Source: Vibrio agarivorans
GTDB taxonomy: Bacteria; Pseudomonadota; Gammaproteobacteria; Enterobacterales; Vibrionaceae
Length of the DNA stretch: 64,000 nucleotides
Direction of reading: 5' to 3'
Assembly: GCF_030409635.1 (NCBI RefSeq)
Contig: NZ_JAUFQF010000004.1
Location: 2,700,241 to 2,764,240 of the forward strand
Positions within the stretch are counted from its first letter, which is position 1, and each line of letters begins with the position of its first letter. Below the pieces are notes generated by a model. That model searched no databases. It was not told the origin of the DNA and saw only the letters and a program-made list of their open reading frames with translations. The position numbers and the translations under genes were made by a program. Shown here piece by piece: positions 56,060 through 64,000 of this stretch.

Positions 56060-56704
56060 CTATAAGGTCTCGGCGTCCAAAATACCGTGTCGAATCGCCA
56101 GATGTGTCAATTCAACATCACCGCTAATATCGAGTTTACTAAATAGGCGGTAGCGGTAACTGTTGACAGTCTTTGGGCTCAGATTCAATTGCTCTGAAAT
56201 ATCTGTCACCTTTTGTCCTTTGGTAATCATCATCATGATCTGCAACTCACGTTCTGACAAGTCGTCGAACGGGTTTTCAGACGCAGGTGAGAACTGACTC
56301 AAGGCCATTTGCTGCGCAATCTCAGGTGAAATGTAGCGTTGACCACTCTTCACCACGCGAATGGCATTCACCATTTCATCCGGTCCGGCACCTTTCGTGA
56401 GATAACCTGCGGCTCCTGCCTGCATCACTTTGGTCGGAAACGGGTTTTCAGTATGTACTGTTAGTACTATGATCTTTACATCTGGATTGAAGCGCAAAAT
56501 CTTTTTCGTCGCTTCTAAACCACCGATACCTGGCATGTTCATATCCATCAAAACGACGTCAGCATGATTGTTGCGACACCATTTCACTGCATCTTCACCG
56601 CTTTCAGCTTCCCCTGCTACGTTCATTCCACGGACGTCTTCAATAATACGTCGTATCCCTGTGCGAACCAGCTCGTGATCATCTACAAGGAAAACACTAA
56701 TCAC
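56060..56704 (-). CDS. varA: Response regulator VarA (GacA/UvrY)
   Basis: Start at GTG 56704 (read as Met-Ile-Ser-Val) with GGAG nine bases upstream, as in other VarA proteins; the longer reading is rejected. The 214-aa protein has a receiver domain (LVDDHELVRTG, phosphoacceptor in VLMDMNMPG, conserved Lys in YLTKGAG) and a LuxR-type helix-turn-helix (LSERELQIMMMITKGQKVTD). VarA with the sensor VarS activates CsrB-like small RNAs that titrate CsrA and feed into quorum sensing and virulence. The varA-uvrC-pgsA order is conserved among gammaproteobacteria. Confidence 0.95.
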   Translation of the reverse strand: MISVFLVDDHELVRTGIRRIIEDVRGMNVAGEAESGEDAVKWCRNNHADVVLMDMNMPGIGGLEATKKILRFNPDVKIIVLTVHTENPFPTKVMQAGAAGYLTKGAGPDEMVNAIRVVKSGQRYISPEIAQQMALSQFSPASENPFDDLSERELQIMMMITKGQKVTDISEQLNLSPKTVNSYRYRLFSKLDISGDVELTHLAIRHGILDAETL

Positions 56705-56980
56705 TCTTGTATCTCCACACTCTAAATTGTTGGCTTGGCTCTGCAACCACTCGGGAGTGGATAGCAGTTTGGTTCGCCATTTTAACCTAATTGGAAAGAA
56801 TTTGCTTGCATCGACTATGCTCCTAAATGCAAGGTTTGGCAAGTAATACTATTTAATTATGTCGTGCGTGCCCTTTTTAACCTTTCGTAGCAAAGGGTTA
56901 TACTGAAAAGTATCACGTTCGATCAAAAGTTTGTTAGTATCCAAACCGCCACGCCAATCAATACATAATTAGGACTTCTA

Positions 56981-59344
56981 TTGAGCATTCAGCAAGGGTT
57001 CGTATTAACTCGACAAGCACGCGACAAGGGTCAGAAAACCACTATTGAGCTTTGGGTTTCAACCGACGATGGTCCAATGCAAATAGAAATAGAAGGCGAA
57101 CGACCAACGTTCTTCATTCACCAAGCGTCAATGAATAAGGCTCAGTCGCTGATTGCTGAACACAACCTACGCTGTGAACTCAAAGCGCTTGCCCTAAAAA
57201 GCTTCGAACAAGCCCCTTTATGTGCCTGCTACTTTTCCACTATCGCCCAATCACAAGCTGCTGCTCAACTCTTAGAACAGAATGACATCGTAACCTTTGA
57301 AGCGGATATACGTTTAGCAGACCGCTTTCTTATGGAGCGCTTTATTAAGGGTAGTATTGAATTTACGGGTCGACAGCAAATCAGAAATCGTTATTCGCAG
57401 GTGCGACAAGCACAATGCCGCGCAGGAGAATACAAGCCTAACCTATGCGTCGTGTCGTTAGATATAGAGTGCTCTGAAAAAGGTCTCTTGTATTCCATCG
57501 GCTTAGATTGCGAACGCGACAGCCGCGTGATCATGGTGGGCGCACCTCAAGAGAGTATTGAGACCGCTATTGAATGGGTCGCAGATGAGAAAGCGTTGCT
57601 TGTTGCACTCAATCAATGGTTTGAGCAATTTGACCCCGACATTATCATTGGCTGGAATGTCATTGATTTTGACTTCAGGTTGTTAGACCGACGTGCACAA
57701 TGGAACAAAGTGCCACTGTCTATTGGTCGTGGGGGACGCAACGCATTCTTTCGTTCAGGCAATAACCAACAAGGGTTTATCTCCATCCCTGGACGTGTGG
57801 TAATTGATGGTATTGATCTGCTTAAATCTGCTACCTATCATTTCCGTTCTTGGTCTCTCGAGTCGGTCTCTCAAGAATTATTAGGGGAAGGTAAAGCCAT
57901 CCACAACGTGCACGACCGCATGGACGAGATCAACCAAATGTTCGTTCACGATAAGCTGTCATTGGCGAAATACAACCTGCAGGATTGCGTCTTAGTCAAT
58001 CAGATATTTGAGCACACTCACCTACTCGATTTCGCGATAGAGCGCTCGAAACTCACAGGGCTCGAGCTTGATCGTATCGGAGGCTCTGTTGCGGCTTTCA
58101 GCAACCTCTATTTGCCGCAACTTCATCGTGCTGGCTATGTTGCCCCAAACATGCACCCAGAGGATTGGATAGCCTCACCTGGCGGTTATGTAATGGACTC
58201 TCTACCTAATTTGTATGATTCCGTCTTGGTGCTCGATTATAAAAGCCTCTACCCGTCGATTATTCGCTCGTTCCTTATTGACCCTCTCGGACTAATTGAA
58301 GGACTAAAGCTTCCCATAGGGAATCATGCAGATACCGCTATTGAAGGGTTTCGCGGCGGTCAATTCCATCGTAGCAAGCACTTCCTACCCAAGATGGTGG
58401 AAGATATTTGGCGAGCGCGGGATGTGGCGAAGCAAAACCAAGATGCGGCATTCTCTCAAGCACTGAAAATCATCATGAACTCATTTTATGGTGTACTCGG
58501 CTCTTCCGGTTGTCGTTTTTTTGATACTCGTCTGGCATCAAGCATCACCATGCGCGGACATGAAATTATGAAAACCACCAAGAAACTCATAGAAGAACGT
58601 GGCTATCAAGTGATCTATGGTGACACCGACTCCACTTTTGTTGCACTCAATGCCGCATACTCACAACATGACGCTGACGCGATTGGCCAGCAACTCGTGA
58701 ACGAGATTAACGCCTGGTGGAAACAAGATCTCGCCGATCGCTTCGGTATCGAATCGTACCTTGAGCTTGAGTATGAAACGCATTACAAGAAGTTTCTCAT
58801 GCCTACTATCCGTGGGTCAGAAACAGGCTCTAAGAAACGTTACGCAGGATTAATAGATAGAGGCAGCGACGAAAAAATCGTATTTAAAGGATTAGAAAGC
58901 GCTCGTTCGGACTGGACACCACTTGCACAAGAGTTTCAGCACAAGCTTTATATGATGGTCTTTCATGATCAAGACCCCTCTGACTACGTGCGTGAGATAG
59001 TTGAACGCACTCAAGCCGGTGAGTTTGACCACCAGCTCATTTATCAAAAGCGACTGCGACGAAAATTAAATGAGTATGAAAAAAATATTCCACCGCAAGT
59101 GAGAGCCGCGAGAATCGCTGATGAAAAGAACGCCCAGTTAGGTCGACCTCTTCAATATCAAAATCGAGGACGAATTGAATATCTGATCACGGTAAATGGG
59201 CCAGAGCCAAAAGAGTACGTGGAGAGTGCACTCGACTATCAGCACTACATCGACAAGCAGTTAAAGCCAGTTGCAGAAGCCATATTACCTTTTGCAGGGT
59301 ATGATTTTAAGCAGCTCAGTGAACCACAATTGGGGCTGTTTTGA
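56981..59344 (+). CDS. polB: DNA polymerase II
   Basis: 787 aa, family B. It starts at TTG 56981 with AGGA upstream; no ATG fits. The 3'-5' exonuclease has VVSLDIECSEKGLLYSIG (ExoI D-x-E) and WNVIDFDFRLLDRRA. Polymerase motifs are DYKSLYPSIIRSF (motif A), KIIMNSFYGVLGS (motif B) and IYGDTDSTF (motif C, two Asp). It repairs and restarts forks and is SOS-induced in E. coli; no clear LexA box is visible here. Its stop is directly against the converging gene's stop. Confidence 0.95.
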   Translation: MSIQQGFVLTRQARDKGQKTTIELWVSTDDGPMQIEIEGERPTFFIHQASMNKAQSLIAEHNLRCELKALALKSFEQAPLCACYFSTIAQSQAAAQLLEQNDIVTFEADIRLADRFLMERFIKGSIEFTGRQQIRNRYSQVRQAQCRAGEYKPNLCVVSLDIECSEKGLLYSIGLDCERDSRVIMVGAPQESIETAIEWVADEKALLVALNQWFEQFDPDIIIGWNVIDFDFRLLDRRAQWNKVPLSIGRGGRNAFFRSGNNQQGFISIPGRVVIDGIDLLKSATYHFRSWSLESVSQELLGEGKAIHNVHDRMDEINQMFVHDKLSLAKYNLQDCVLVNQIFEHTHLLDFAIERSKLTGLELDRIGGSVAAFSNLYLPQLHRAGYVAPNMHPEDWIASPGGYVMDSLPNLYDSVLVLDYKSLYPSIIRSFLIDPLGLIEGLKLPIGNHADTAIEGFRGGQFHRSKHFLPKMVEDIWRARDVAKQNQDAAFSQALKIIMNSFYGVLGSSGCRFFDTRLASSITMRGHEIMKTTKKLIEERGYQVIYGDTDSTFVALNAAYSQHDADAIGQQLVNEINAWWKQDLADRFGIESYLELEYETHYKKFLMPTIRGSETGSKKRYAGLIDRGSDEKIVFKGLESARSDWTPLAQEFQHKLYMMVFHDQDPSDYVREIVERTQAGEFDHQLIYQKRLRRKLNEYEKNIPPQVRAARIADEKNAQLGRPLQYQNRGRIEYLITVNGPEPKEYVESALDYQHYIDKQLKPVAEAILPFAGYDFKQLSEPQLGLF

Positions 59345-60103
59345 TCAGCCGATTTTAAACTCGGTACGCTGATACTCTTTGACCAACCACTGACCGAAAC
59401 CATCAATCAATCCAACAACGGAACGCTTGGGAATAACGCGACCACTCAATAAAATCCCTAAGCGTTCTATCTCAAGCTGTTTTTCTGGGTGTGAGAGTAA
59501 AAACGCGTCGCCACACGCAACGGGAGAATCAATCCAGCGTTTGTGTTTATGCATAACTAGGCTGTAACTGGCTCGCAGCAGTTTTTTAGCGATAATGACT
59601 TGGGCTTGAGATTGTTCGGCTGCTGTTGTCGCCTTTGCGACTTTCAAGCGATAGGTTTTGACCCACTCAGCCACATCATGGTTCCAAAACTTGGCAATTT
59701 CCCAACTCGGCTCGTAATCGCCAAAGCACTCACCAAGATCTTCGCCATAGATACATTCACTACACTGCCTAAGCAGAAAACCCCATGAAAAAATGCTCTC
59801 TAAGCTTGCGACTTCTTTTGCCAAAGCCACTTTAACATTCAATCCTTTAACATGAGGAAATCCACGCTGAAAGCGCCATTGAATCGTGTTTAGCAAGGTT
59901 GTACGGTTATCTTCAAAGGGTCGATGCGTGACCACAACAATATCTAAATTCGATTGACCAGAAACAGCCTCATTACGCGCCACGCTGCCATAGACATAGA
60001 CACTATGAAGGTTGGTGCCGAGCCCTGCCTTAAAGAAGCGCAATACATCTTCGACAGCGGGTTGAAAGTCGGGTTGAAATTCGAACTGAGATTGAGCAAG
60101 CAT
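59345..60103 (-). CDS. Nucleotidyltransferase-fold protein
   Basis: 252 aa. The N-terminal nucleotidyltransferase core has VYVYGSVARNEAVSGQSNLD (GS-x-x-R and the first Asp of the acidic pair) followed by IVVV. The rest is helical with a possible HEPN-like or substrate domain (AKFWNHDVAEWVKTYRLK). Minimal nucleotidyltransferases add AMP or another nucleotide to proteins, antibiotics or RNA; the target is unknown. It shares a back-to-back stop with polB and has no terminator between. Confidence 0.78.
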   Translation of the reverse strand: MLAQSQFEFQPDFQPAVEDVLRFFKAGLGTNLHSVYVYGSVARNEAVSGQSNLDIVVVTHRPFEDNRTTLLNTIQWRFQRGFPHVKGLNVKVALAKEVASLESIFSWGFLLRQCSECIYGEDLGECFGDYEPSWEIAKFWNHDVAEWVKTYRLKVAKATTAAEQSQAQVIIAKKLLRASYSLVMHKHKRWIDSPVACGDAFLLSHPEKQLEIERLGILLSGRVIPKRSVVGLIDGFGQWLVKEYQRTEFKIG

Positions 60104-60231
60104 TAATCAACATAAAGTTATTGTTATATCAGATAATTAATGGTGAATCAGAACCGTGTATTCTTCAAGTATTTCCTAATCTCAATTGTCGGGGTTATAC
60201 TTAGCAACATCTATAACAAGAGGTAATTTCC

Positions 60232-60798
60232 ATGCCAAGGGCAAGTGAACTTAAAAAAGGATTCGCAATCGAATCTAACGGTAAAACCCTATTGATTAAA
60301 GACATCGAAGTAACGACTCCTGGCGGTCGTGGCGGTGCTAAAATTTACAAACTGCGCTGTACTGACCTGAACACAGGTGCGCGTGTTGACGAACGTTTCA
60401 AATCTGATGACGTGGTTGACACAGTAGAAATGAACAAGCGTGCTTCGTCTTTCTCTTACGTTGACGGCGATGAGTATATCTTCATGGACAATGAAGACTA
60501 CACTCAATACACATTCAAACAAGCAGACATCGAAGACGACCTACTGTTCATCACTGAAGAGATCCAAGGTCTACATATCGTATTGGTTGACGGTGCGGCA
60601 GTGGCCATTGAACTGCCATCTTCTGTTGAGATGGTTATCGAAGAAACTGACCCTTCAATTAAGGGCGCATCTGCGTCAGCACGCACTAAGCCAGCACGCT
60701 TACCAACAGGTCTAACTGTGCAAGTTCCTGAATACATTGCGACCGGTGATCGCATTGTTGTGAACACTGCAGAACGCAAATACATGAGCCGAGCTTAA
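60232..60798 (+). CDS. yeiP: Elongation factor P-like protein EfpL (YeiP)
   Basis: 188 aa with the three-domain EF-P fold. The tip of the first loop reads VTTPGGRGGAKIYKLR with Arg at residue 33, where EF-P has a modifiable Lys and EfpL a conserved Arg. It needs no lysyl modification. The C-terminal OB domain ends VVNTAERKYMSRA. EfpL helps ribosomes through polyproline stalls. The next gene starts four bases after the stop. Confidence 0.93.
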   Translation: MPRASELKKGFAIESNGKTLLIKDIEVTTPGGRGGAKIYKLRCTDLNTGARVDERFKSDDVVDTVEMNKRASSFSYVDGDEYIFMDNEDYTQYTFKQADIEDDLLFITEEIQGLHIVLVDGAAVAIELPSSVEMVIEETDPSIKGASASARTKPARLPTGLTVQVPEYIATGDRIVVNTAERKYMSRA

Positions 60799-60802
60799 TA
60801 TT

Positions 60803-61120
60803 ATGAGCGATTTGATCTCTTTAGACGATGTTATCGAAGTAGCCTACGATATCTTTTTAGAAATGGCACCAGACAATCTAGAACCTGCTGATGTGATTCT
60901 ATTCACCGCTCAGTTTGACGACCGTGGCGCAGCCGAAGTTGTTGAAACAGGTGATGATTGGGTTGAGCATGTTGGCTTTGAAGTGGATGACACTTTTGCC
61001 GAAGTACGTATCGGCTTGGTGAATGAAGCAGATGACGCGCTAGATGATGTCTTCGCTCGTATGCTAGTGAGCCGTGACCCTGATAATAAGTTCTGCCATA
61101 TGTTGTGGAAACGCGATTAA
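60803..61120 (+). CDS. HI1450-type double-stranded DNA mimic protein (YciU)
   Basis: 105 aa, very acidic (Asp/Glu about one quarter of residues). Starts MSDLISLDDVIEVAYDIFLE, then APDNLEPADVILFTAQFDDR, the full length and pattern of the HI1450/YciU (DUF440) family, whose fold mimics double-stranded DNA. It likely binds HU-like or other DNA-binding proteins. Co-transcribed with efpL, with a strong terminator after it. Confidence 0.92.
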   Translation: MSDLISLDDVIEVAYDIFLEMAPDNLEPADVILFTAQFDDRGAAEVVETGDDWVEHVGFEVDDTFAEVRIGLVNEADDALDDVFARMLVSRDPDNKFCHMLWKRD

Positions 61121-61143
61121 CTCGTCTAATTTCATACTTTTCG

Positions 61144-61167
61144 AAAGAGGCCTCGTGCCTCTTTTTT
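61144..61167 (+). terminator. Terminator after the DNA-mimic gene
   Basis: AAAGAGGC/GCCTCTTT with a five-base loop and a T-run. Confidence 0.9.
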
Positions 61168-61259
61168 CATCCTTGTCATCAAAATGACACTGGATAGACC
61201 ATTTACCAAGATTATCTGGTTATAATCCCTCAATCATCAGAAGATTATTAACGCGAATT

Positions 61260-61985
61260 ATGTTTTTAGACTCTTACTTTACACAACAAGATCAGCACAT
61301 CGTTTTTTCACGCCAGCAAGCGAGTCACTTTGCTAAACTCGTCGCAGGCGACTTCAACCCTATTCACGATGAAGACAGTAAACGCTTCTGTGTGCCAGGC
61401 GATTTGCTTTTCTCAGTGCTGTTGCAAAAAGAAGGGATCAGCCAAAACATGCGCATCGAATTTGCCGGAATGGTCAACGATGGCGTTGCTCTTTCAATTA
61501 GCGACCAAAACGACACGCAAGCAAGTGTGGTTGACGACCAAGGTAAAGCCTACCTAAACATGACTCGTAGCGGGGAGATTAGCCGTAATCAAGAACTGAT
61601 CGAACACGTCGTAAAAGCTTATGTAAAGTTTTCGGGTATGAACTTCCCTCACATCATGGTTCCTCTTATGGAAGAGCAGCAGATGATGATCAACTGTCAA
61701 CGTCCATTGGTTATCTACGAATCTATGGAAGTGGAGTTTGCTCGACTAGATATCACACACCCTGAAGTTGAATTTACTGGCGCTACCTTTGAAGTAGAAG
61801 GTAAGCGTGGCGTAGTAACGATGAACTTCGAATTCAAAGAAGATGGCCAAGTGATTGGTAATGGCAAAAAGCGCATGATCGCGAGCGGATTAAAGCCTTA
61901 CTCTCAAGAAGCCGTCACCGATCTTGTTGCTCAGTTTAATGAGCGTAAAGCGTCGTTTCTTAGACAAGTTGAGCAAGCAGCTTAA
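61260..61985 (+). CDS. DUF3581 family protein (hotdog-like)
   Basis: 241 aa. The segment FSRQQASHFAKLVAGDFNPIHD near residue 30 resembles the catalytic Asp/His patch of MaoC-type hotdog hydratases/thioesterases (A-G-D-x-N-P-I-H). A second hotdog repeat spans about 130-235. This is the DUF3581 family of marine gammaproteobacteria; reaction unknown, though CoA or fatty-acyl substrates are plausible. Ends at a strong terminator. Confidence 0.85.
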   Translation: MFLDSYFTQQDQHIVFSRQQASHFAKLVAGDFNPIHDEDSKRFCVPGDLLFSVLLQKEGISQNMRIEFAGMVNDGVALSISDQNDTQASVVDDQGKAYLNMTRSGEISRNQELIEHVVKAYVKFSGMNFPHIMVPLMEEQQMMINCQRPLVIYESMEVEFARLDITHPEVEFTGATFEVEGKRGVVTMNFEFKEDGQVIGNGKKRMIASGLKPYSQEAVTDLVAQFNERKASFLRQVEQAA

Positions 61986-62012
61986 ACCGACAACTCAACG
62001 ACTAATTAAATG

Positions 62013-62052
62013 AAAAAAAGAGAGGCATGATTACGATCGTGCCTCTCTTTTT
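62013..62052. terminator. Bidirectional terminator after DUF3581
   Basis: A 17-bp stem (one G-T wobble), AAAAAGAGAGGCATGAT paired around loop TACG, with T-run on both strands. It serves DUF3581 and the converging protease. Confidence 0.92.
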
Positions 62053-62086
62053 ATTTTTACACCGAGTTATTTTTATACTGTATGTG

Positions 62087-63697
62087 TCACAGATTTCTTC
62101 TTCGTCTAAGCAAAGGAATGCTCAGCAACAACAACCAATAAGGTGAAAGTGCACCACCGCTACCCTCACTGATCACCGGTGTGATACCACCCGTGGCATT
62201 TTGGCTAAATCGCATGTTGGTTAACACCGCTCTGTCATCTCCTGATGAGGTTGAAGCGTCTTTCACATATTCTAAGCGTAGGGTGTTGCTGCTCTGCAAT
62301 AAGCTCAAGCGGGTAGAAAATGCTTCGCTTCCAGAGAGCGGCTCAAGATCTGTCTGATTTATTCTCGCTCTTAGTTCATCAAAGCCATTTTCACTCGACA
62401 CTTCCACATCGACGGTCAAGTAGCCCTGTGGGATACCTTCAATAACAACGACTGAGCGTTGGTTATCTCCAATAGTGGCAGACTGAATGCCGCCGTCTAT
62501 CGCTACCCAAGGGTTGTCATTGACATAAACCTCATCAAAATCGAACGTTAGCACATCACGTAACGCCGATGACGCTTGCTCTATCCCCTCATAGGTCACA
62601 TTGTTTGTAATCGAATATGACTCACTGCCTATCGTGTAATCTAAAGCGAGCTCTGCTTGATATTCTCGATATTCATCTATCGCAAGCTGAACTTCTACCA
62701 CGCAGCTTTCATTCGACAATAGCGACTGAGTTGAACACGTGTTGTTGACGATTGAGGTAGTGCTTCCTTGAAGCTCGCTCAATTGAGCGGCTGAGAACGT
62801 AATTGGGTTGGTACCGGTATTTTTAAAACTAAATTGATGCGTCAGTGTGCCGAACTCATGATAACCAATGTGCTCATTTTGGGTGTAGCTCAACCCGCTA
62901 GTAAATCGACTGAGCCACCCTTCAAAGTATCCCGCGTCAGCGTACACACCATAAGAGCCTTCGCGGCCACAGTATTGATCGCCCCAGCTTACCCATCCAA
63001 GTTGCTCACCCGTCTCTTTGACGATGATGGGACCACCACTGTCACCGCGGCAGCTGTCTTGCCCTTCTGTCGGTGTACCTGCGCAAAAGTTTTGACTTGG
63101 GACACTCCCATAAACATCATTACACTCTTGATAACTGACTAACTTCACATCGACTTGCTGAAGACTATCAGGAAGGACTGTTCCGCCATTCGGCACGGTG
63201 GTCCCCCATCCCGCAACGGTTAAAGTGACATCGCCTGACATATATAACTCATCTAAACGTCCTGATTGAGATAAGTTGACAGGCACTGCTTCTGAGGTCG
63301 CCAGCTCTCGCGGCAGCTCTAAAACTGCGACATCATTGAGAAGCTGACTGGATTCAAAGCCCTCATGGATATAGATATTGGTAACACCTATTCGCGTCCC
63401 TTGTGCTTCATCATCAAGATCATTTACGCCAAACACCAGTTCGATATCATCCGCGCTGGTGCCTTCAACGCAATGCGCCGCAGTTAATACATAGCGCCCG
63501 CCAAGATAACTTGCACCACAGATTTGCCCTTGAGAGGCAGCAAAACCAGTTTGCACCAACGCACCGATAAATGGCCAGCTATTGTCTTCTGCTGGCGTAC
63601 CATCAATGATGCGCGCACTCGGGGTATCCGCACTGACCGATAGAGATAAAAGAGAGAGACCAACCGCCATTGGCAGTCGGATATTGACTTGTTTCAT
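62087..63697 (-). CDS. Trypsin-like serine protease with GlyGly-CTERM
   Basis: 536 aa from ATG 63697 (AGGA eight bases upstream; ATG 63715 also possible). Signal peptide to about residue 23. S1 protease domain at about 30-265: activation IIDGTPAEDNSWP, His in LTAAHCVEG, Asp in LLNDVAVLEL, Ser in SCRGDSGGPI. An immunoglobulin-like accessory region follows, then a C-terminal GlyGly-CTERM tail (GSGGALSPYWLLLLSIP then RRRRN), the signal for rhombosortase processing and type II secretion in vibrios (VesB/VesC type). Probably an extracellular protease. Convergent with DUF3581. Confidence 0.92.
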   Translation of the reverse strand: MKQVNIRLPMAVGLSLLSLSVSADTPSARIIDGTPAEDNSWPFIGALVQTGFAASQGQICGASYLGGRYVLTAAHCVEGTSADDIELVFGVNDLDDEAQGTRIGVTNIYIHEGFESSQLLNDVAVLELPRELATSEAVPVNLSQSGRLDELYMSGDVTLTVAGWGTTVPNGGTVLPDSLQQVDVKLVSYQECNDVYGSVPSQNFCAGTPTEGQDSCRGDSGGPIIVKETGEQLGWVSWGDQYCGREGSYGVYADAGYFEGWLSRFTSGLSYTQNEHIGYHEFGTLTHQFSFKNTGTNPITFSAAQLSELQGSTTSIVNNTCSTQSLLSNESCVVEVQLAIDEYREYQAELALDYTIGSESYSITNNVTYEGIEQASSALRDVLTFDFDEVYVNDNPWVAIDGGIQSATIGDNQRSVVVIEGIPQGYLTVDVEVSSENGFDELRARINQTDLEPLSGSEAFSTRLSLLQSSNTLRLEYVKDASTSSGDDRAVLTNMRFSQNATGGITPVISEGSGGALSPYWLLLLSIPLLRRRRNL

Positions 63698-63841
63698 GTT
63701 CCAATCCTTAGACATTTCGCTGCCGCAATACTACTTGAGTACGAAAAAACAGTGAACATGGTTACAGGTATTTCAACAACTAAATGCGATCCAATCGCAA
63801 TTAATCGTTTTGCTGTCTCAAATTAGACATACCTTAAGTAT

Positions 63842-63872
63842 AGAAAAGCCGCTTTCAATGAGAAAGCGGCTT
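63842..63872 (-). terminator. Terminator downstream of the YdiJ-like gene
   Basis: On the minus strand AAGCCGCTTTC/GAAAGCGGCTT with a five-base loop, then TTTTC. Confidence 0.75.
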
Positions 63873-63899
63873 ACTATAGTGATGATTTTATTAATAAAT

Positions 63900-64000
63900 T
63901 CAGGCGAGATGTTTTAGCAGTGCCTGAACAGGATGCAACGTTTTGGTTCCCTCAAATCGTTTCACCTGGCTGCGACAAGAATACCCTGTAACCAAGCAAC
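63900..64000 (-). CDS. C-terminal end of a YdiJ-like FAD/Fe-S dehydrogenase (partial)
   Basis: The minus strand is open from the window edge to TGA at 63902-63900. The last 32 residues include LVTGYSCRSQVKRFEG and end LKHLA. TGYSCRSQVKR is a conserved end block of YdiJ-type D-2-hydroxyglutarate dehydrogenases (FAD-binding plus Cys-rich Fe-S domain). The bulk of the gene lies outside the window, so the assignment rests on this tail. Confidence 0.7.
   Translation of the reverse strand, partial: CLVTGYSCRSQVKRFEGTKTLHPVQALLKHLA

Noticed and set aside
56880..56980. LexA (SOS) box upstream of polB
   Set aside because: No sequence fits CTG-N10-CAG in the promoter region.

Overview
The window reads as a piece of a Vibrio (Vibrionaceae) main chromosome. 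The evidence is a Qrr quorum-sensing small RNA with a sigma-54 type promoter, a CqsS-type autoinducer receptor kinase, the vibrio-specific small alarmone synthetase RelV, the varA-uvrC-pgsA-tRNA block, a DUF2999 gene and a GlyGly-CTERM secreted protease. The species cannot be fixed from the sequence alone. A PL6 alginate lyase and a BCCT osmolyte transporter fit a marine, alga-associated lifestyle.

Layout. 1-5.8 kb: the tail of an unknown gene, the Qrr RNA, a minus-strand cyanide-insensitive-type bd oxidase operon ending in an unlisted 34-codon DUF2474-like gene, and the divergent cis/trans fatty-acid isomerase gene cti. 5.9-8.1 kb: yajD, a diguanylate cyclase and tRNA-Ser(UGA). 8.1-13.6 kb: a loose accessory stretch with an orphan 38-codon ORF, an SDR enzyme, a small exported protein with an internal repeat, an unknown lipoprotein, an HNH protein and several related short hairpins in the gaps. 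13.6-21.2 kb: PL6 alginate lyase, a PRPP-synthetase-like protein, a TetR regulator, a MATE pump with a Fur-like box, and zntA. 21.4 kb: a relic of the 3' end of a group II intron (domains V and VI). 21.7-26.6 kb: a four-gene dipeptide/oligopeptide-type ABC transporter operon with a fused permease. 26.8-29.2 kb: a three-gene operon of unknown function that begins with a winged-helix protein. 29.5-31.6 kb: a 3D-domain protein, a gene remnant, a PAS protein with a destroyed GGDEF motif and a small HTH regulator.

31.9-46.4 kb: BCCT transporter, exported metallo-beta-lactamase-fold protein, DUF2999, chemoreceptor, stand-alone PilW-like TPR lipoprotein, CpdB-type nucleotidase, rlmF with a YgjP-like metalloprotease, a glutaredoxin, cqsS without cqsA beside it, DUF1415 and relV. 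46.6-50.6 kb: GNAT acetyltransferase and pheST. 50.9-52.5 kb: an unusual exported protein with a His/Lys/aromatic-rich insert. 52.8-56.7 kb: tRNA cluster (Cys, Gly, Leu, Gly), pgsA, uvrC, varA. 57-64 kb: polB, a nucleotidyltransferase-fold protein, efpL/yeiP, a HI1450-type DNA mimic, DUF3581, the GlyGly-CTERM serine protease, and the tail of a YdiJ-like flavo/Fe-S dehydrogenase.

A theme runs through the window: three parts of the vibrio density/stress signalling circuit lie within it. The Qrr RNA is the output of LuxU/LuxO. CqsS is one input kinase. VarA is the response regulator that feeds the same circuit through CsrA. RelV (alarmone synthesis) and two GGDEF-family proteins add second-messenger functions. 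Start codons were re-chosen for several genes where a TTG/GTG/ATG further upstream lacked a ribosome binding site.
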